64,000 nucleotides of DNA, from the NCBI GenBank assembly GCA_016716965.1, contig JADJUP010000056.1:186001-250000 (forward strand). The letters are read 5' to 3'. A program made the translations under genes and the position numbers. This DNA comes from Sulfuritalea sp. (GTDB lineage: Bacteria > Pseudomonadota > Gammaproteobacteria > Burkholderiales > Rhodocyclaceae). The notes below the pieces were generated by a model. It saw only the letters and a program-made list of their open reading frames with translations, searched no databases and was not told the origin of the DNA. Of the stretch, positions 11,487 through 20,665 are shown one piece after another (within the stretch, counting starts at the first letter, position 1; every line of letters begins with the position of its first letter).

Positions 11487-12359
11487 ATGCGTCGCTCGAA
11501 CCGGCTGTTCACCGGGGTTTTCGCCCTTCTCGCCTTCCTGTCCATGGCGGCTCAGGCCGCAGCCCCCGCCATCGTCGAAGTCGTGCAGGCGCCTGCCTGG
11601 CTGGATCGCGGCGGATTGACGCAACCGCTGGCGGCCGGCATGGAACTGAAAAGCGGCGACGTGGTGCGCACCGGGCCCGGCGCGCGCGCCTACCTGATGC
11701 TGGCCGAAGGCAGCCGGGTCAAGCTCGGCGAGTCGGCGCGCTTCAGCCTGCACACGCGCAGCCTGCAACCGGAAAAATCCTTTCGCGGCGCGCTCGACGT
11801 CCTCGCCGGGGCGTTCCGTTTCACCACGGGGAAGCTGAAGAAGGCCTTGGCGCGCGACGTGGCGATCCGCGTTGGTACTGCCACGATCGGCATTCGCGGC
11901 ACCGACGTCTGGGGCAAGACCGACAAGGACGGTGACCTGGTGGCCCTGCTCGAAGGGAGTATCGAAATTACCCGCGCCGGCCAAGCGACCGGGATGACCG
12001 AGCCGCTGACCTATTTCGACGCTCCCACCGGACAGCAAGCAGCGGTCAAGCCGCTCGATCCCGAGGTGTTCAAGAAGCTGGCGCGGCAGACCGAAATTCT
12101 CGCCGGTGACGGAGCTGCCGGCGTGCGCGGGAAGTGGCGCATCCTTGCCGGCAGTGCCGACAGCGAGGCGGGTGCGCTGGCGATCTACGACCAGGCGCGC
12201 GAGGCGGGCTTTGCAGCGCGCATACGTCCGCAGGCGGTGGACGGCGGTGGTTGGACCTACGATGTGGTGCTGGGCGGCTATGCCAGCGCTACGGAAGCCG
12301 AGGTCGCCGCCGCCCGATTGAAGGCGGCGACGGAACTCACGCCGCGCGTGGCGAACTAG
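11487..12359 (+). CDS. FecR-domain protein with C-terminal SPOR-like domain
   Basis: Exported protein of 290 residues. An N-terminal signal peptide (RRSNRLFTGVFALLAFLSMAAQA) is followed by a FecR-type domain: the LKSGDVVRTGPGARAYLMLAEGSRVKLGE stretch and the VGTATIGIRGTDVWG signature. The C-terminus (KWRILAGSADSEAGALAIYDQAREAGF, then VVLGGYASATEAEVAAARLK) looks like a SPOR repeat, which binds denuded septal peptidoglycan. The start at 11487 has GAAAGGA six bases upstream; longer upstream reading frames overlap leuS on the other strand and are not coding. Unlike true FecR it has no sigma/anti-sigma neighbours, so iron regulation is unlikely. A cell-envelope role is inferred. Confidence 0.8.
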   Translation: MRRSNRLFTGVFALLAFLSMAAQAAAPAIVEVVQAPAWLDRGGLTQPLAAGMELKSGDVVRTGPGARAYLMLAEGSRVKLGESARFSLHTRSLQPEKSFRGALDVLAGAFRFTTGKLKKALARDVAIRVGTATIGIRGTDVWGKTDKDGDLVALLEGSIEITRAGQATGMTEPLTYFDAPTGQQAAVKPLDPEVFKKLARQTEILAGDGAAGVRGKWRILAGSADSEAGALAIYDQAREAGFAARIRPQAVDGGGWTYDVVLGGYASATEAEVAAARLKAATELTPRVAN

Positions 12360-12709
12360 CCGGGAAGTTGCTGCCGCTGGTTCCTTGCGGAGCCGAGCAG
12401 GCGCCAGCCCCGTGCGGTCAGCGCCGACCCTTCATGCATCACTTGCATCGAGACAGCCCAGAGGCGGGATTGGGCGCGCGCCCATGGCCGCCAGCCGAAC
12501 GAGGCGGCGTCTTGCCGCAGGGATTCCGCGGCGACCAGTTCCATCAGGCGATCCACCGCCAGCTTGAAGTAGGTCGAGGAACCGGGCGCTGCCTGACGTG
12601 CGGCCCAGCGCTCGGCGTCGTGCCACAGGGCAGCAGCACGCGTGTCGCTGATGCCGGCCTTCTTGGCCAGCCAGGGCAGCAGTTTGGGTGTCTTGGGGGC
12701 GGTTCTCAT
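12356..12709 (-). CDS. Hypothetical protein
   Basis: 117-residue basic, helix-rich soluble protein without recognised domain, signal or membrane segment. The ATG at 12709 is chosen because AGGAG lies eight bases upstream; a longer frame to 12769 lacks a site. It overlaps the stop of the convergent FecR-like gene by four bases. A stretch near 12410-12435 resembles the dispersed repeat weakly. Trp/Ala-rich composition matches neighbouring genes, so it is probably a genuine lineage-specific gene. Confidence 0.55.
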   Translation of the reverse strand: MRTAPKTPKLLPWLAKKAGISDTRAAALWHDAERWAARQAAPGSSTYFKLAVDRLMELVAAESLRQDAASFGWRPWARAQSRLWAVSMQVMHEGSALTARGWRLLGSARNQRQQLPG

Positions 12710-12971
12710 GGTGGTTCTCCTGTTGTTCGGGCCACCCCGGCCTTGTGAGCCAGGAAGGCCTTCAAGCACGCAATGTGGTGCATTGCAGCATGACGGATTC
12801 TACAGTGAACATATGGGCGAACTGCTCTAAAGCAACAAAAGATTGTGCAATGCAAAATGAACATTGTTTGCTCCTTGTTCCGGTCCCGGGGCACATTGTT
12901 AGTGCTTACTCCGGAAGATCGTGCGAGCAGTCCGGTCGATATAATCGCGCTTCCACCCGTCGGCCCAGCCC
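12710..12971. promoter_or_regulatory. Divergent intergenic region with uvrD -10 box
   Basis: 262 bp between the hypothetical gene and uvrD, more AT-rich than its surroundings. It has a TATAAT at 12940-12945 that could be the uvrD -10 box (no good -35) and an inverted repeat GCAATG-TGGTG-CATTGC at 12770-12786. No clear LexA box (CTGT-N8-ACAG) was seen. Confidence 0.4.
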
Positions 12972-15173
12972 ATGAATCCCCTGCTTGCACACCTCAACGC
13001 GCCGCAGCTGGCGGCCGTCACCCTGCCGCCGGTCCATGCCCTGATCCTCGCCGGCGCCGGATCGGGCAAGACGCGGGTGCTGACCACGCGCATCGCCTGG
13101 CTGATTTCGACCGGCCAGGTGTCGCCGCCCGGCATCCTCGCCGTGACCTTCACCAACAAGGCGGCCAAGGAAATGCAGACGCGGCTGGCGGGCATGCTGC
13201 CGATCAACGTCCGCGGCATGTGGATAGGCACCTTCCACGGCCTGTGCAACCGCCTGCTGCGCGCCCACCATCGTGACGCCGGCCTGCCGCAGCTGTTCCA
13301 GATCCTCGATTCCGCCGACCAGCAGTCCGCCGTCAAGCGCCTGCTGAAGTCGCTCAATGTCGATGACGAGAAGTTTCCGCCACGCGAACTGTGCCACTTC
13401 ATCAACGCGCAGAAGGAGCAGGGCCTGCGTCCCGCCGCAGTGGAAGCCTGGGATGACTGGGCGCGAAAGCGCGTCGGGCTCTACGAGGCCTACGAGGCGC
13501 AGTGCCAGCGGGAGGGCGTGGTGGATTTCGCCGAGCTGCTGCTGCGCTCCTACGAACTGCTGGAGCGCAACGAGCCGCTGTGCCGGCATTACCAGGAGCG
13601 CTTCCGCCACATTCTTGTGGACGAATTTCAGGACACCAACAAGCTGCAATACAAGTGGTTGAAGCTGCTCGCCGGTGGCGGCGCCAATCTTTTCTGCGTG
13701 GGCGACGACGACCAGTCGATCTACGCCTTCCGTGGCGCCGATGTCGGCAACATGGCCGACTTCGAGCGCGAGTTCAAGGTGACGAACCTGATCCGGCTCG
13801 AACAGAACTACCGCTCGCACGGCAACATCCTCGACGCGGCCAACGCCATCATCAAGAACAATCCCTCGCGCTTAGGCAAGAACCTGTGGACCGAGGCCGG
13901 CAGCGGCGAGCCGATCCGCGTCCATGAAGCCTATGGCGAGGGCGACGAGGCGCGCTGGATCGTCGAGGAGGTCAAGGCCCTGCAGCGCGACGGCCACACC
14001 CGCGCCGAGATCGCGCTGCTCTATCGCAGCAACGCGCAGTCGCGGGCGCTGGAACATGCGCTGTTCAACGCGGGCCTGCCCTACCGCGTGTATGGCGGCC
14101 TGCGCTTTTTCGAGCGCGCCGAGATCAAGCATGCGCTGGCCTACCTGCGCCTGATCGCCAACACCGACGACGACACGGCCTTCGCCCGCGTCGTCAATTT
14201 CCCCACGCGCGGCATCGGCGCGCGCAGCCTGGAAACCCTGCAGGATGCGGCCAAGGCGGCCAACAGCAGCCTGCACGCGGCGATTCCGCAGGTCGGTGGC
14301 GCCGGCGGTGCCAAGCTCGCCGCCTTCGCGCAACTGATCGTCACGCTGCGCGATGCCGCCCACCTGCCGCTGCCGGAACTGGTCGACCACGTGCTCGAAC
14401 TGTCCGGCCTGCGCGCCCATTACCGGAACGAGAAGGAAGGCCAGGAGCGGCTGGACAACCTCGACGAACTGATCAACGCCGCCGCGAGCTTCGTCGCCGA
14501 GGAAGGCACGCCCGACCCGGATGGCGAGATCACCGGCCAGTACGGCAACGACCTGTCGTCGTTCCTCGCCCATGCCTCGCTCGAAGCCGGCGAACACCAG
14601 GCCGGCGAGGGCGACGACGCGCTGCAACTGATGACCGTGCATTCGGCCAAGGGCCTGGAGTTCAACGTGGTGTTCATCGGCGGCCTGGAGGACGGCCTGT
14701 TTCCGCATGAGAACTCCATGAATGAAGACAAAGGCCTGGAGGAGGAAAGGCGCCTCATGTACGTCGCCGTCACCCGCGCGCGCCAGCGGCTTTACCTGAG
14801 CTTCGCCCAGACCCGCATGCTGCACGGCCAGACCCGCTACAACCTGCCCTCGCGTTTCCTCGATGAAGTGCCGGAAGAACTGGTGAAATGGTTGACGCCG
14901 CGCGCCGGCAAGGGCGGCTTCGCCATGCAGGATTCGGCCAGCGGTTCGTATGGATCAGCGGGCGCGTCATCCTACGGAGCCACTCCGCGCCGCAGCGAAT
15001 CCTCCGGCGGCAGCGGCTTCCGCATCGGCCAGAGCGTGATGCATGCAAAATTCGGCCTCGGCGTCATCATCAACGCCGAAGGCAGCGGCAGCGATGCCCG
15101 CGTGCAGGTTAACTTCGGCAACGCCGGCATGAAGTGGCTGGCCCTGTCGATTGCCAAACTGGAGGCAGCATGA
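12972..15173 (+). CDS. uvrD: ATP-dependent DNA helicase UvrD/Rep family
   Basis: Superfamily 1A 3'-5' helicase of 733 residues used in nucleotide-excision and mismatch repair. Motifs: Walker A AGAGSGKTRVL (residues 27-37), TFTNKAAKEM (Ia), DEFQDTN (II, near 217), GDDDQSIYAFRGA (III), NYRSHG (IV), LMTVHSAKGLEF (V) and VAVTRARQRLYL (VI). The C-terminus ends in a Tudor-like segment (IGQSVMHAKFGLGVIINAEG) that binds RNA polymerase in UvrD/PcrA. Followed with a four-base overlap by the hydrolase gene. The motif set and Tudor end favour UvrD over Rep. Confidence 0.92.
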   Translation: MNPLLAHLNAPQLAAVTLPPVHALILAGAGSGKTRVLTTRIAWLISTGQVSPPGILAVTFTNKAAKEMQTRLAGMLPINVRGMWIGTFHGLCNRLLRAHHRDAGLPQLFQILDSADQQSAVKRLLKSLNVDDEKFPPRELCHFINAQKEQGLRPAAVEAWDDWARKRVGLYEAYEAQCQREGVVDFAELLLRSYELLERNEPLCRHYQERFRHILVDEFQDTNKLQYKWLKLLAGGGANLFCVGDDDQSIYAFRGADVGNMADFEREFKVTNLIRLEQNYRSHGNILDAANAIIKNNPSRLGKNLWTEAGSGEPIRVHEAYGEGDEARWIVEEVKALQRDGHTRAEIALLYRSNAQSRALEHALFNAGLPYRVYGGLRFFERAEIKHALAYLRLIANTDDDTAFARVVNFPTRGIGARSLETLQDAAKAANSSLHAAIPQVGGAGGAKLAAFAQLIVTLRDAAHLPLPELVDHVLELSGLRAHYRNEKEGQERLDNLDELINAAASFVAEEGTPDPDGEITGQYGNDLSSFLAHASLEAGEHQAGEGDDALQLMTVHSAKGLEFNVVFIGGLEDGLFPHENSMNEDKGLEEERRLMYVAVTRARQRLYLSFAQTRMLHGQTRYNLPSRFLDEVPEELVKWLTPRAGKGGFAMQDSASGSYGSAGASSYGATPRRSESSGGSGFRIGQSVMHAKFGLGVIINAEGSGSDARVQVNFGNAGMKWLALSIAKLEAA

Positions 15174-15952
15174 AATCCATTGAAGCCAACGGCATCACCA
15201 TCAATTACAAAATCGAAGGCAGCGGTCCCTGGGTCACGCTCTCGCATTCGCTGACCTGCGACCTGACCATGTGGGACGCGCTCGCCGTGGCGCTGGCGCC
15301 GACTTTCACGGTGCTGCGCTACGACACGCGCGGCCACGGCGGAACCAGCGCCCCGGAAGGCGCCTACAGCTTCGACCAGCTCACGGCCGACCTCACCGGA
15401 TTGCTCGATACGCTGGAGATAGCGCGCACGCATTTCGTCGGCCTCTCGATGGGCGGCATGATCGGCCAGCTCTTCGCGCTCGCGGCGCCACAGCGCCTGG
15501 AGCGGCTGGTGATCGCCAACTCCACCAGCCGCATCCCGCCCGAGGCCGGCCCGCTGTGGGACGAGCGCATCGCCATCGTGCGCGCCCAGGGCTGCGCCGG
15601 CGTGGTCGAGGGCACGCTGGGGCGCTGGTTTACTCCCGGCTTTCGCAGCGCGCAGCCGCTCGAGGCGGCACGCATTGCCAAACTCATCGCCGATACGCCG
15701 GCGGCCGGTTACATCGGCTGCGCCGGCGCAATTCGCGCGCTCGACATCACGGCCAGGATAGGCGCGATCCGCGCGCCGACCCTGGTCATCGCCGGCGCCG
15801 ACGATCCCGGCACGCCGCCGGCGATGTCGGAAGTCATCGCCTCGACGATCCCCGGCGCGAGGCTCGAAATCATTCCGTCCGCATCGCACCTTTCGTGCAT
15901 AGAGCAGCCGGAATCCTTCAACCGCTTGGTTGCGTCATTTCTGAAAGGCTGA
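15170..15952 (+). CDS. Alpha/beta hydrolase, 3-oxoadipate enol-lactonase-like
   Basis: 260-residue alpha/beta-hydrolase. The nucleophile elbow GLSMGG (Ser near residue 91), acid near AGADDPGTPP and a His in PSASHLS form the expected triad; YDTRGHGGTSAPEG is the oxyanion-hole side region of PcaD/BPHD-like enzymes. The ATG at 15170 overlaps the uvrD stop and has GGAGGCAGC as ribosome-binding site. No other beta-ketoadipate genes are near, so PcaD activity is not claimed. It begins a run with an SDR and an aminotransferase. Confidence 0.82.
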   Translation: MKSIEANGITINYKIEGSGPWVTLSHSLTCDLTMWDALAVALAPTFTVLRYDTRGHGGTSAPEGAYSFDQLTADLTGLLDTLEIARTHFVGLSMGGMIGQLFALAAPQRLERLVIANSTSRIPPEAGPLWDERIAIVRAQGCAGVVEGTLGRWFTPGFRSAQPLEAARIAKLIADTPAAGYIGCAGAIRALDITARIGAIRAPTLVIAGADDPGTPPAMSEVIASTIPGARLEIIPSASHLSCIEQPESFNRLVASFLKG

Positions 15953-15954
15953 AC

Positions 15955-16734
15955 ATGGATCTCGGAATCAGGGGCAAGTCCGCGCTGGTCTGCGCATCGA
16001 GCAAGGGCCTCGGCCGCGGCTGCGCCTTCGCCCTGGCGCGCGAAGGCGCCAACGTCACGCTGGTGGCACGCGGCGCCGAAGCACTGGAAAAGACCGCGGC
16101 GGAAATCCGCGCCGCCACCGGCGTCACCGTCACCACGGTGGCCGCCGACATCGTCAGCGCCGCCGGCCGCGCCGCTGCACTGGCCGCCTGCCCGCAACCG
16201 GACATCCTGGTCAACAATGCCGGCGGCCCGCCGCCCGGCGACTTCCGCAACTGGTCGCGCGACGACTGGCTCGCCGCGCTCGATGCCAACATGCTGGCCC
16301 CGATCGAAATGATCAAGGCCACGGTGGATCACATGATCGCCAGGAAATTCGGCCGCATCGTGAACATCACCTCCGGCGCCGTGAAGATGCCGATCGACGT
16401 GCTGGGGTTGTCCAACGGCGCCCGCTCGGGGCTCACCGGATTCATCGCCGGACTGTCGCGCAAGACCGTGGCGCACAACGTGACGATCAACAACCTGTTG
16501 CCCGGTTTTTTCGACACCGACCGCATCGCCACGGTGATCGGCGGCCAGGCCAAGGCGCGCGGCGTGCCGTACGAACAGGTGCTGGCCGAGCGCGTGGCGA
16601 CGATTCCGGCCGGCCGCATCGGCAATCCCGAGGAATTCGGCGCGGCCTGCGCCTGGCTGTGTTCCACGCAGGCCGGCTTCATCACCGGGCAGAACTGGCT
16701 GCTCGACGGCGGCGCCTATCCCGGCACATTCTGA
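15955..16734 (+). CDS. SDR-family oxidoreductase
   Basis: 259-residue short-chain dehydrogenase. The N-terminal NAD(P) motif is the unusual CASSKGLGRG (residues 13-22), then NNAGG, and the family C-terminal ITGQNWLLDGGAY. The expected catalytic Tyr-x3-Lys is replaced: after the Ser region (NITSGAVKMP) the sequence reads LGLSNGARSGLTG, so no YxxxK is present. This matches a subgroup near 3-oxoacyl-ACP reductase (FabG-like) in which Tyr and Lys are lost; activity therefore uncertain. The start is two bases after the hydrolase stop, an operon arrangement. Confidence 0.82.
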   Translation: MDLGIRGKSALVCASSKGLGRGCAFALAREGANVTLVARGAEALEKTAAEIRAATGVTVTTVAADIVSAAGRAAALAACPQPDILVNNAGGPPPGDFRNWSRDDWLAALDANMLAPIEMIKATVDHMIARKFGRIVNITSGAVKMPIDVLGLSNGARSGLTGFIAGLSRKTVAHNVTINNLLPGFFDTDRIATVIGGQAKARGVPYEQVLAERVATIPAGRIGNPEEFGAACAWLCSTQAGFITGQNWLLDGGAYPGTF

Positions 16735-16783
16735 TCACCCACTGACCACTGCCTTCCCCTTTCCTGTTTTACTGGAGTTGAAA

Positions 16784-17911
16784 ATGCCTGCCCTGCTGCC
16801 CGACGTGGATCCCGACGGGCTCCTCGAATATTCCGTGGTCTACACCGACCGCGCCCTGAACCACATGTCGAAGGCCTTCCAGGGCGTGATGCGGGATGTC
16901 TCCGCCACCCTCAAACGGGCCTATGGCGCGGACGCCGTGGCGGTGGTGCCCGGCGGCGGCACCTATGCCATGGAAGCCGTGGCGCGCCAGTTCGCCGGCG
17001 GCGCCAACTGCCTGGTGCTGCGCAACGGCTGGTTCAGCTTCCGCTGGTCGCAGATCCTCGACATGGGCGGATTCGCCGCGGCGACGACGGTGCTCAAGGC
17101 GCAACGGCAGGGCGAGGGGGCGCAGGCGCCGTTCGCGCCCGCGCCGGTCGCCGAGGTGGTGGCGACGATCCGCGCCCAGCGTCCGGCCGTGGTGTTCGCG
17201 CCGCACGTGGAAACCGCTTCCGGCATGCTGCTGCCGGACGATTACCTGAGCGCCGTCGCCGCCGCAGTGCGCGAGGTCGGCGGCCTCTTCGTGCTCGACT
17301 GCATCGCTTCCGGCGCGCTCTGGGTGGACATGCGCGCGATCGGCGTCGATGTGCTCATCAGCGCGCCGCAGAAGGGCTGGAGCGGTCCTTCCTGTGCCGG
17401 GCTGGTCGGCCTCGGCGAACGCGCCATCGCGCGCATGGCTGAAACGACCAGCAGCAGTTTCGCCTGCGACCTGAAGAAGTGGCGCCAGATCATGGAAACC
17501 TACGAGACCGGCGGCCACGCCTACCACGCCACCATGCCCACCGATGCCCTGCGCCGCGTGCGCGACGCGATGCGCGCCACCGAAAGCTTCGGCCTGGAAC
17601 TGGCGCGCACCCGACAACTGGAACTGGGCGCCCGCGTGCGCGCCATGCTCGTCGGCCGCGGCTATTCCAGCGTTGCCGCGGCCGGGTTCGAAGCACCCGG
17701 CGTGGTGGTCAGCTACACCACCGACCCGGGCATACAGTCGGCGCAGAAGTTCGTCGCGCTGGGGCTGCAGGCCGCCGCCGGGGTGCCGCTGCAGTGCGAC
17801 GAAGGGGCCGAATTCAGGAGCTTCCGCGTCGGCCTGTTCGGCCTCGACAAGCTGGGCAATGTCGAACGCACGGTGGCTTCTCTGGAAGACGTGGTCAATC
17901 GCCTGAACTGA
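16784..17911 (+). CDS. Class V aminotransferase (alanine-glyoxylate aminotransferase-like)
   Basis: 375-residue PLP enzyme of fold type I. The PLP-lysine is in SAPQKGWSGPSCAGLVGL (near residue 200); VLDCIASGALW supplies the pocket Asp, and the early VVPGGGTYAMEAV is the phosphate-binding turn. It is closest to the alanine-glyoxylate/serine-pyruvate branch by general pattern; substrate unknown. The ATG at 16784 has CTGGAG seven bases upstream. It follows the SDR gene by 49 bp and precedes a repeat copy and rapZ. Confidence 0.85.
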   Translation: MPALLPDVDPDGLLEYSVVYTDRALNHMSKAFQGVMRDVSATLKRAYGADAVAVVPGGGTYAMEAVARQFAGGANCLVLRNGWFSFRWSQILDMGGFAAATTVLKAQRQGEGAQAPFAPAPVAEVVATIRAQRPAVVFAPHVETASGMLLPDDYLSAVAAAVREVGGLFVLDCIASGALWVDMRAIGVDVLISAPQKGWSGPSCAGLVGLGERAIARMAETTSSSFACDLKKWRQIMETYETGGHAYHATMPTDALRRVRDAMRATESFGLELARTRQLELGARVRAMLVGRGYSSVAAAGFEAPGVVVSYTTDPGIQSAQKFVALGLQAAAGVPLQCDEGAEFRSFRVGLFGLDKLGNVERTVASLEDVVNRLN

Positions 17912-17926
17912 CACCGCCGGCCGTCA

Positions 17927-17955
17927 CGAAAAGTCGGCGCCGGCGGCACGGCGCG
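17927..17955 (+). repeat. Dispersed short repeat, copy B (upstream of rapZ)
   Basis: CGAAAAGTCGGCG, CCGGCG, GCACGGCGCG in the 81-bp gap between the aminotransferase and rapZ; same family as the copy in mod. Confidence 0.7.
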
Positions 17956-17992
17956 CTGCCCGCGCCGCGCGTTATCCGCTATCCTTTCGGGC

Positions 17993-18835
17993 ATGCAAGT
18001 CGTGCTCATCAGCGGCCTTTCCGGGTCCGGCAAGTCCATCGCGCTCAACGTGCTGGAGGACGCCGGCTACTACTGCGTCGACAACCTCCCCGCGCCGCTG
18101 CTGTCCGACCTGGTTTCCCACTTGCGGCTGGAAGGCCACATGCTGGTTGCGGTGGCCGTGGACATGCGCGGCGGGTCGAGCATCGCAGCGCTGCCGCCGC
18201 AGTTGCGCAAGCTTGAATCCGAGGGCATCACGCTGCGTTTCCTGTTCCTCGACGCGCGCGACGACGTGCTGATACAGCGGTTCTCGGAGACGCGCCGGCG
18301 CCATCCGCTGGCCGGCGACGACGTGACCCTGGCGGAAGCCATCGCCGGCGAGCGCGAGGCGCTGGAAACGCTGGCCTCGCTCGGCCACCACATCGATACC
18401 AGCAACCTGCGGCCCAACGCCCTGCGCGCCAGCATCAAGGAATTCGCCGCGCTCGACGAACGGCGCGGGTTGACGCTGCTGTTCGAATCCTTCGGCTTCA
18501 AGCACGGCATCCCGCTCGATGCCGACCTGGTGTTCGACGTGCGCTGCCTGCCCAACCCGCATTACGATCCGGCGCTGCGCCCGCTTACCGGGCGCGACGC
18601 CGAGGTGATTCGCTTCCTCGAAGCGCAGCCGGAAGTTGCGCGCATGGAGGCCGACCTGCGCCGCTTCATCGGCGACTGGCTGCCGGCCTACGTGCGCGAT
18701 AACCGTTCCTACCTGACCGTCGGCATAGGCTGCACCGGCGGCCAGCACCGCTCCGTGTACCTGGCCGAAAGGCTGGCCGCGCATTTCGGCGAATCGGCGC
18801 GCGTGCTGGTGCGGCATCGCAGCCTGATCGAATGA
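17993..18835 (+). CDS. rapZ: RNase adapter protein RapZ
   Basis: RapZ binds the small RNA GlmZ and guides RNase E in gammaproteobacteria; in betaproteobacteria it is a conserved nucleotide-binding protein. Walker A GLSGSGKS is at residues 8-15, followed by YYCVDNLPAPLL, FLDARDDVL and RRRHPL, all RapZ hallmarks. The C-terminal domain has YLTVGIGCTGGQHRSVYLAE. Length (280) is standard. The usual ptsN/hprK neighbours are absent here. Confidence 0.95.
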   Translation: MQVVLISGLSGSGKSIALNVLEDAGYYCVDNLPAPLLSDLVSHLRLEGHMLVAVAVDMRGGSSIAALPPQLRKLESEGITLRFLFLDARDDVLIQRFSETRRRHPLAGDDVTLAEAIAGEREALETLASLGHHIDTSNLRPNALRASIKEFAALDERRGLTLLFESFGFKHGIPLDADLVFDVRCLPNPHYDPALRPLTGRDAEVIRFLEAQPEVARMEADLRRFIGDWLPAYVRDNRSYLTVGIGCTGGQHRSVYLAERLAAHFGESARVLVRHRSLIE

Positions 18836-19278
18836 AGGACAACATTCCCGACGGCCTGCGAGAGTTGCTGGAGCAGGCGGCGGGCGCGGGTCAGGCTCCC
18901 TGGCGCACGCTGCTCAGGCCGGGTGACTGGCTGTTGCTGCTGTGCTGTGCCGCGCTGGTCGCGACGTCCTTCCCTCTGCTGTGGCGCGGCGGAGTGGCGG
19001 ACCGGGCGATCGTCAAGCGCGACGGGCAACTGGTCACCGAACTGGCGCTCAACGTGGCGCGCAAGTACGAGGTCACCGGCGCCATCGGCACCACGGTGAT
19101 CGAGGTGCAGCCTGGCCGCGCCCGCGTCCTCTCCGACCCCGGCCCGCGCCAGTACTGCGTGCAGCAGGGCTGGCTGACGCGCGCCAACGCGGTGGCGATC
19201 TGCGCGCCGAACCACGTCACGCTGCAGCTCGCCGGTCGCGGCGGGGCGCATGCCGGCTATGACACCATCAACTATTGA
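18832..19278 (+). CDS. NusG domain II-containing membrane-anchored protein
   Basis: 148 residues. One membrane helix (WLLLLCCAALVATSFPLLW, about residues 29-48) precedes a small beta domain ending in YCVQQGWLTRANAVAICAPNHVTLQL, the pattern of stand-alone NusG domain II proteins. It overlaps rapZ by four bases and overlaps the Gx transporter gene downstream. Such proteins often travel with Gx transporters and flavinylation genes such as apbE; no apbE is in this window. Confidence 0.8.
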   Translation: MKDNIPDGLRELLEQAAGAGQAPWRTLLRPGDWLLLLCCAALVATSFPLLWRGGVADRAIVKRDGQLVTELALNVARKYEVTGAIGTTVIEVQPGRARVLSDPGPRQYCVQQGWLTRANAVAICAPNHVTLQLAGRGGAHAGYDTINY

Positions 19279-19792
19279 GCTGCCGGTCACGGCCGACGAC
19301 TACCGCATCGCGCGCTACGCGGCGGCGGCGATCGCGCTGTCGGTGGCGGAAACCGCGCTGCCCAGCCCGTTGCCGGGCATCAAGCCGGGGCTGGCCAACA
19401 TCATCGTGCTGGTGGTGCTGGCGCGCTACGGCTGGCGCGACGCGGCCTGGGTCAGCCTGCTGCGCGTGGTGGCCGGCAGCCTGGTGATCGGCCAGTTCCT
19501 CGCGCCGGGATTCTTCCTCGCGCTGGCCGGCGCCCTGTGCAGCCTGGCGGTGCTGGCGGCAGCGCAACACCTGCCGCCGCGTTTCTTCGGGCCGGTCTCG
19601 GCCAGCGTGCTGGCGGCCTTCGCCCATATCGGCGGCCAGTTGCTGCTGGCGCGCGCCTGGCTGGTGCCGCATGACGGCGTGTTCTACCTGCTGCCGCTGT
19701 TCGCCACCGCGGCATTGCTGTTCGGCACCATCAACGGCCTGGTCGCCGCACGCCTGCTGGCCAAACCATCCACGGAGCCGCCCGCGCCATGA
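19250..19792 (+). CDS. Gx transporter family protein (heptaprenyl diphosphate synthase component I-like)
   Basis: About 180 residues with five or six hydrophobic helices; PLPGIKPGLANIIVLVVLARYG is the conserved N-terminal signature. The family is poorly characterised; co-occurrence with NusG-II proteins and flavin-transfer systems suggests a membrane role linked to extracytoplasmic redox. The start could be 19250 (GGGG ahead) or 19259; both lie in the end of the preceding gene. It overlaps the next gene by four bases, indicating tight translational coupling. Confidence 0.8.
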   Translation: MPAMTPSTIELPVTADDYRIARYAAAAIALSVAETALPSPLPGIKPGLANIIVLVVLARYGWRDAAWVSLLRVVAGSLVIGQFLAPGFFLALAGALCSLAVLAAAQHLPPRFFGPVSASVLAAFAHIGGQLLLARAWLVPHDGVFYLLPLFATAALLFGTINGLVAARLLAKPSTEPPAP

Positions 19793-20397
19793 TCCTTCCA
19801 CTGTTTCCCCTCGGTTCGGTGCTGTTCCCCGGCGGACGGCTGCCGCTGCGCATTTTCGAGCAGCGCTACATGGACATGGCGAAGGCCTGCTTCAAGGAGT
19901 CCGGATCCTTCGGCATCTGCCTGATCGCCGCCGGCGAGGAAGTCGCCCGTCCCGGCGAAAAGCCGGCCGAGCCGCATGCCGTCGGCACACTGGCCCACAT
20001 CGCCGACTGGGACATGCAGCAACTCGGCGTGCTCGACATCGTCGCCCAGGGCGGCGATCGTTTTCGCCTGCGCCGCCACTGGGTCGAGCCTTCCGGCCTG
20101 CTGCGCGGCGAGGTCGACCTGATCGAGTCGCCGCCGGTACTGCCGGTGCCCGGCTCCTATGCGCGGCTGGTGCCGCTGCTGCGCGCCATCATTGATGACC
20201 TGGGCGCAAATGCCGCCAGCGCGCCGGCCATGCCGCACCGCTTCTTCGACGCCGGTTGGCTGGGCATGCGCTATGCCGAACTGCTGCCGATCCCGCTCGT
20301 CGCCCGGCAGAAGCTGCTGGAACTCGAGGACAGCATCGACCGCCTGGAAATCATCTACCGGTTTCTTGATAGCAAGGGCCTGCTGCCGGAAGCGTGA
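19789..20397 (+). CDS. LON peptidase substrate-binding (LAN/PUA-like) domain protein
   Basis: 202-residue cytosolic protein consisting only of the N-terminal Lon domain: LPLFPLGSVLFPGGRLPLRIFEQRYMDM is diagnostic. No ATPase or protease domain follows, so it is not Lon itself. Last gene of the rapZ-NusGII-Gx run. The function is unknown in bacteria; a role in substrate recognition is speculative. Confidence 0.87.
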   Translation: MILPLFPLGSVLFPGGRLPLRIFEQRYMDMAKACFKESGSFGICLIAAGEEVARPGEKPAEPHAVGTLAHIADWDMQQLGVLDIVAQGGDRFRLRRHWVEPSGLLRGEVDLIESPPVLPVPGSYARLVPLLRAIIDDLGANAASAPAMPHRFFDAGWLGMRYAELLPIPLVARQKLLELEDSIDRLEIIYRFLDSKGLLPEA

Positions 20398-20415
20398 ACC
20401 TGGAAAGAGCGGTAG

Positions 20416-20665
20416 ATCCGCAGATTTCGCAGATTGACGCAGATTCTTCATGGTCCTGGCGACGCTGGGCATCTCACCCAGTGGGTGTGGTGTGTGCCGC
20501 CAATAGCTGGCTGTGCAATCTGCGAAATCTGCGGAAATCTGCGGACGAACTGAGGTTTTCAGGATGAATCAACACTCTTTCCGCGCCCTGTACAGCATCC
20601 ATCGATTTCCCGATGATTACCTCCAACACAATGAATAGCCGAGCTCTAATCCGCGAAAATCTGCG

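Noticed and set aside
20398..20665. CRISPR-like array
   Set aside because: The GCAGATT units have no equal spacers or uniform long repeats, and no cas genes are in the window.
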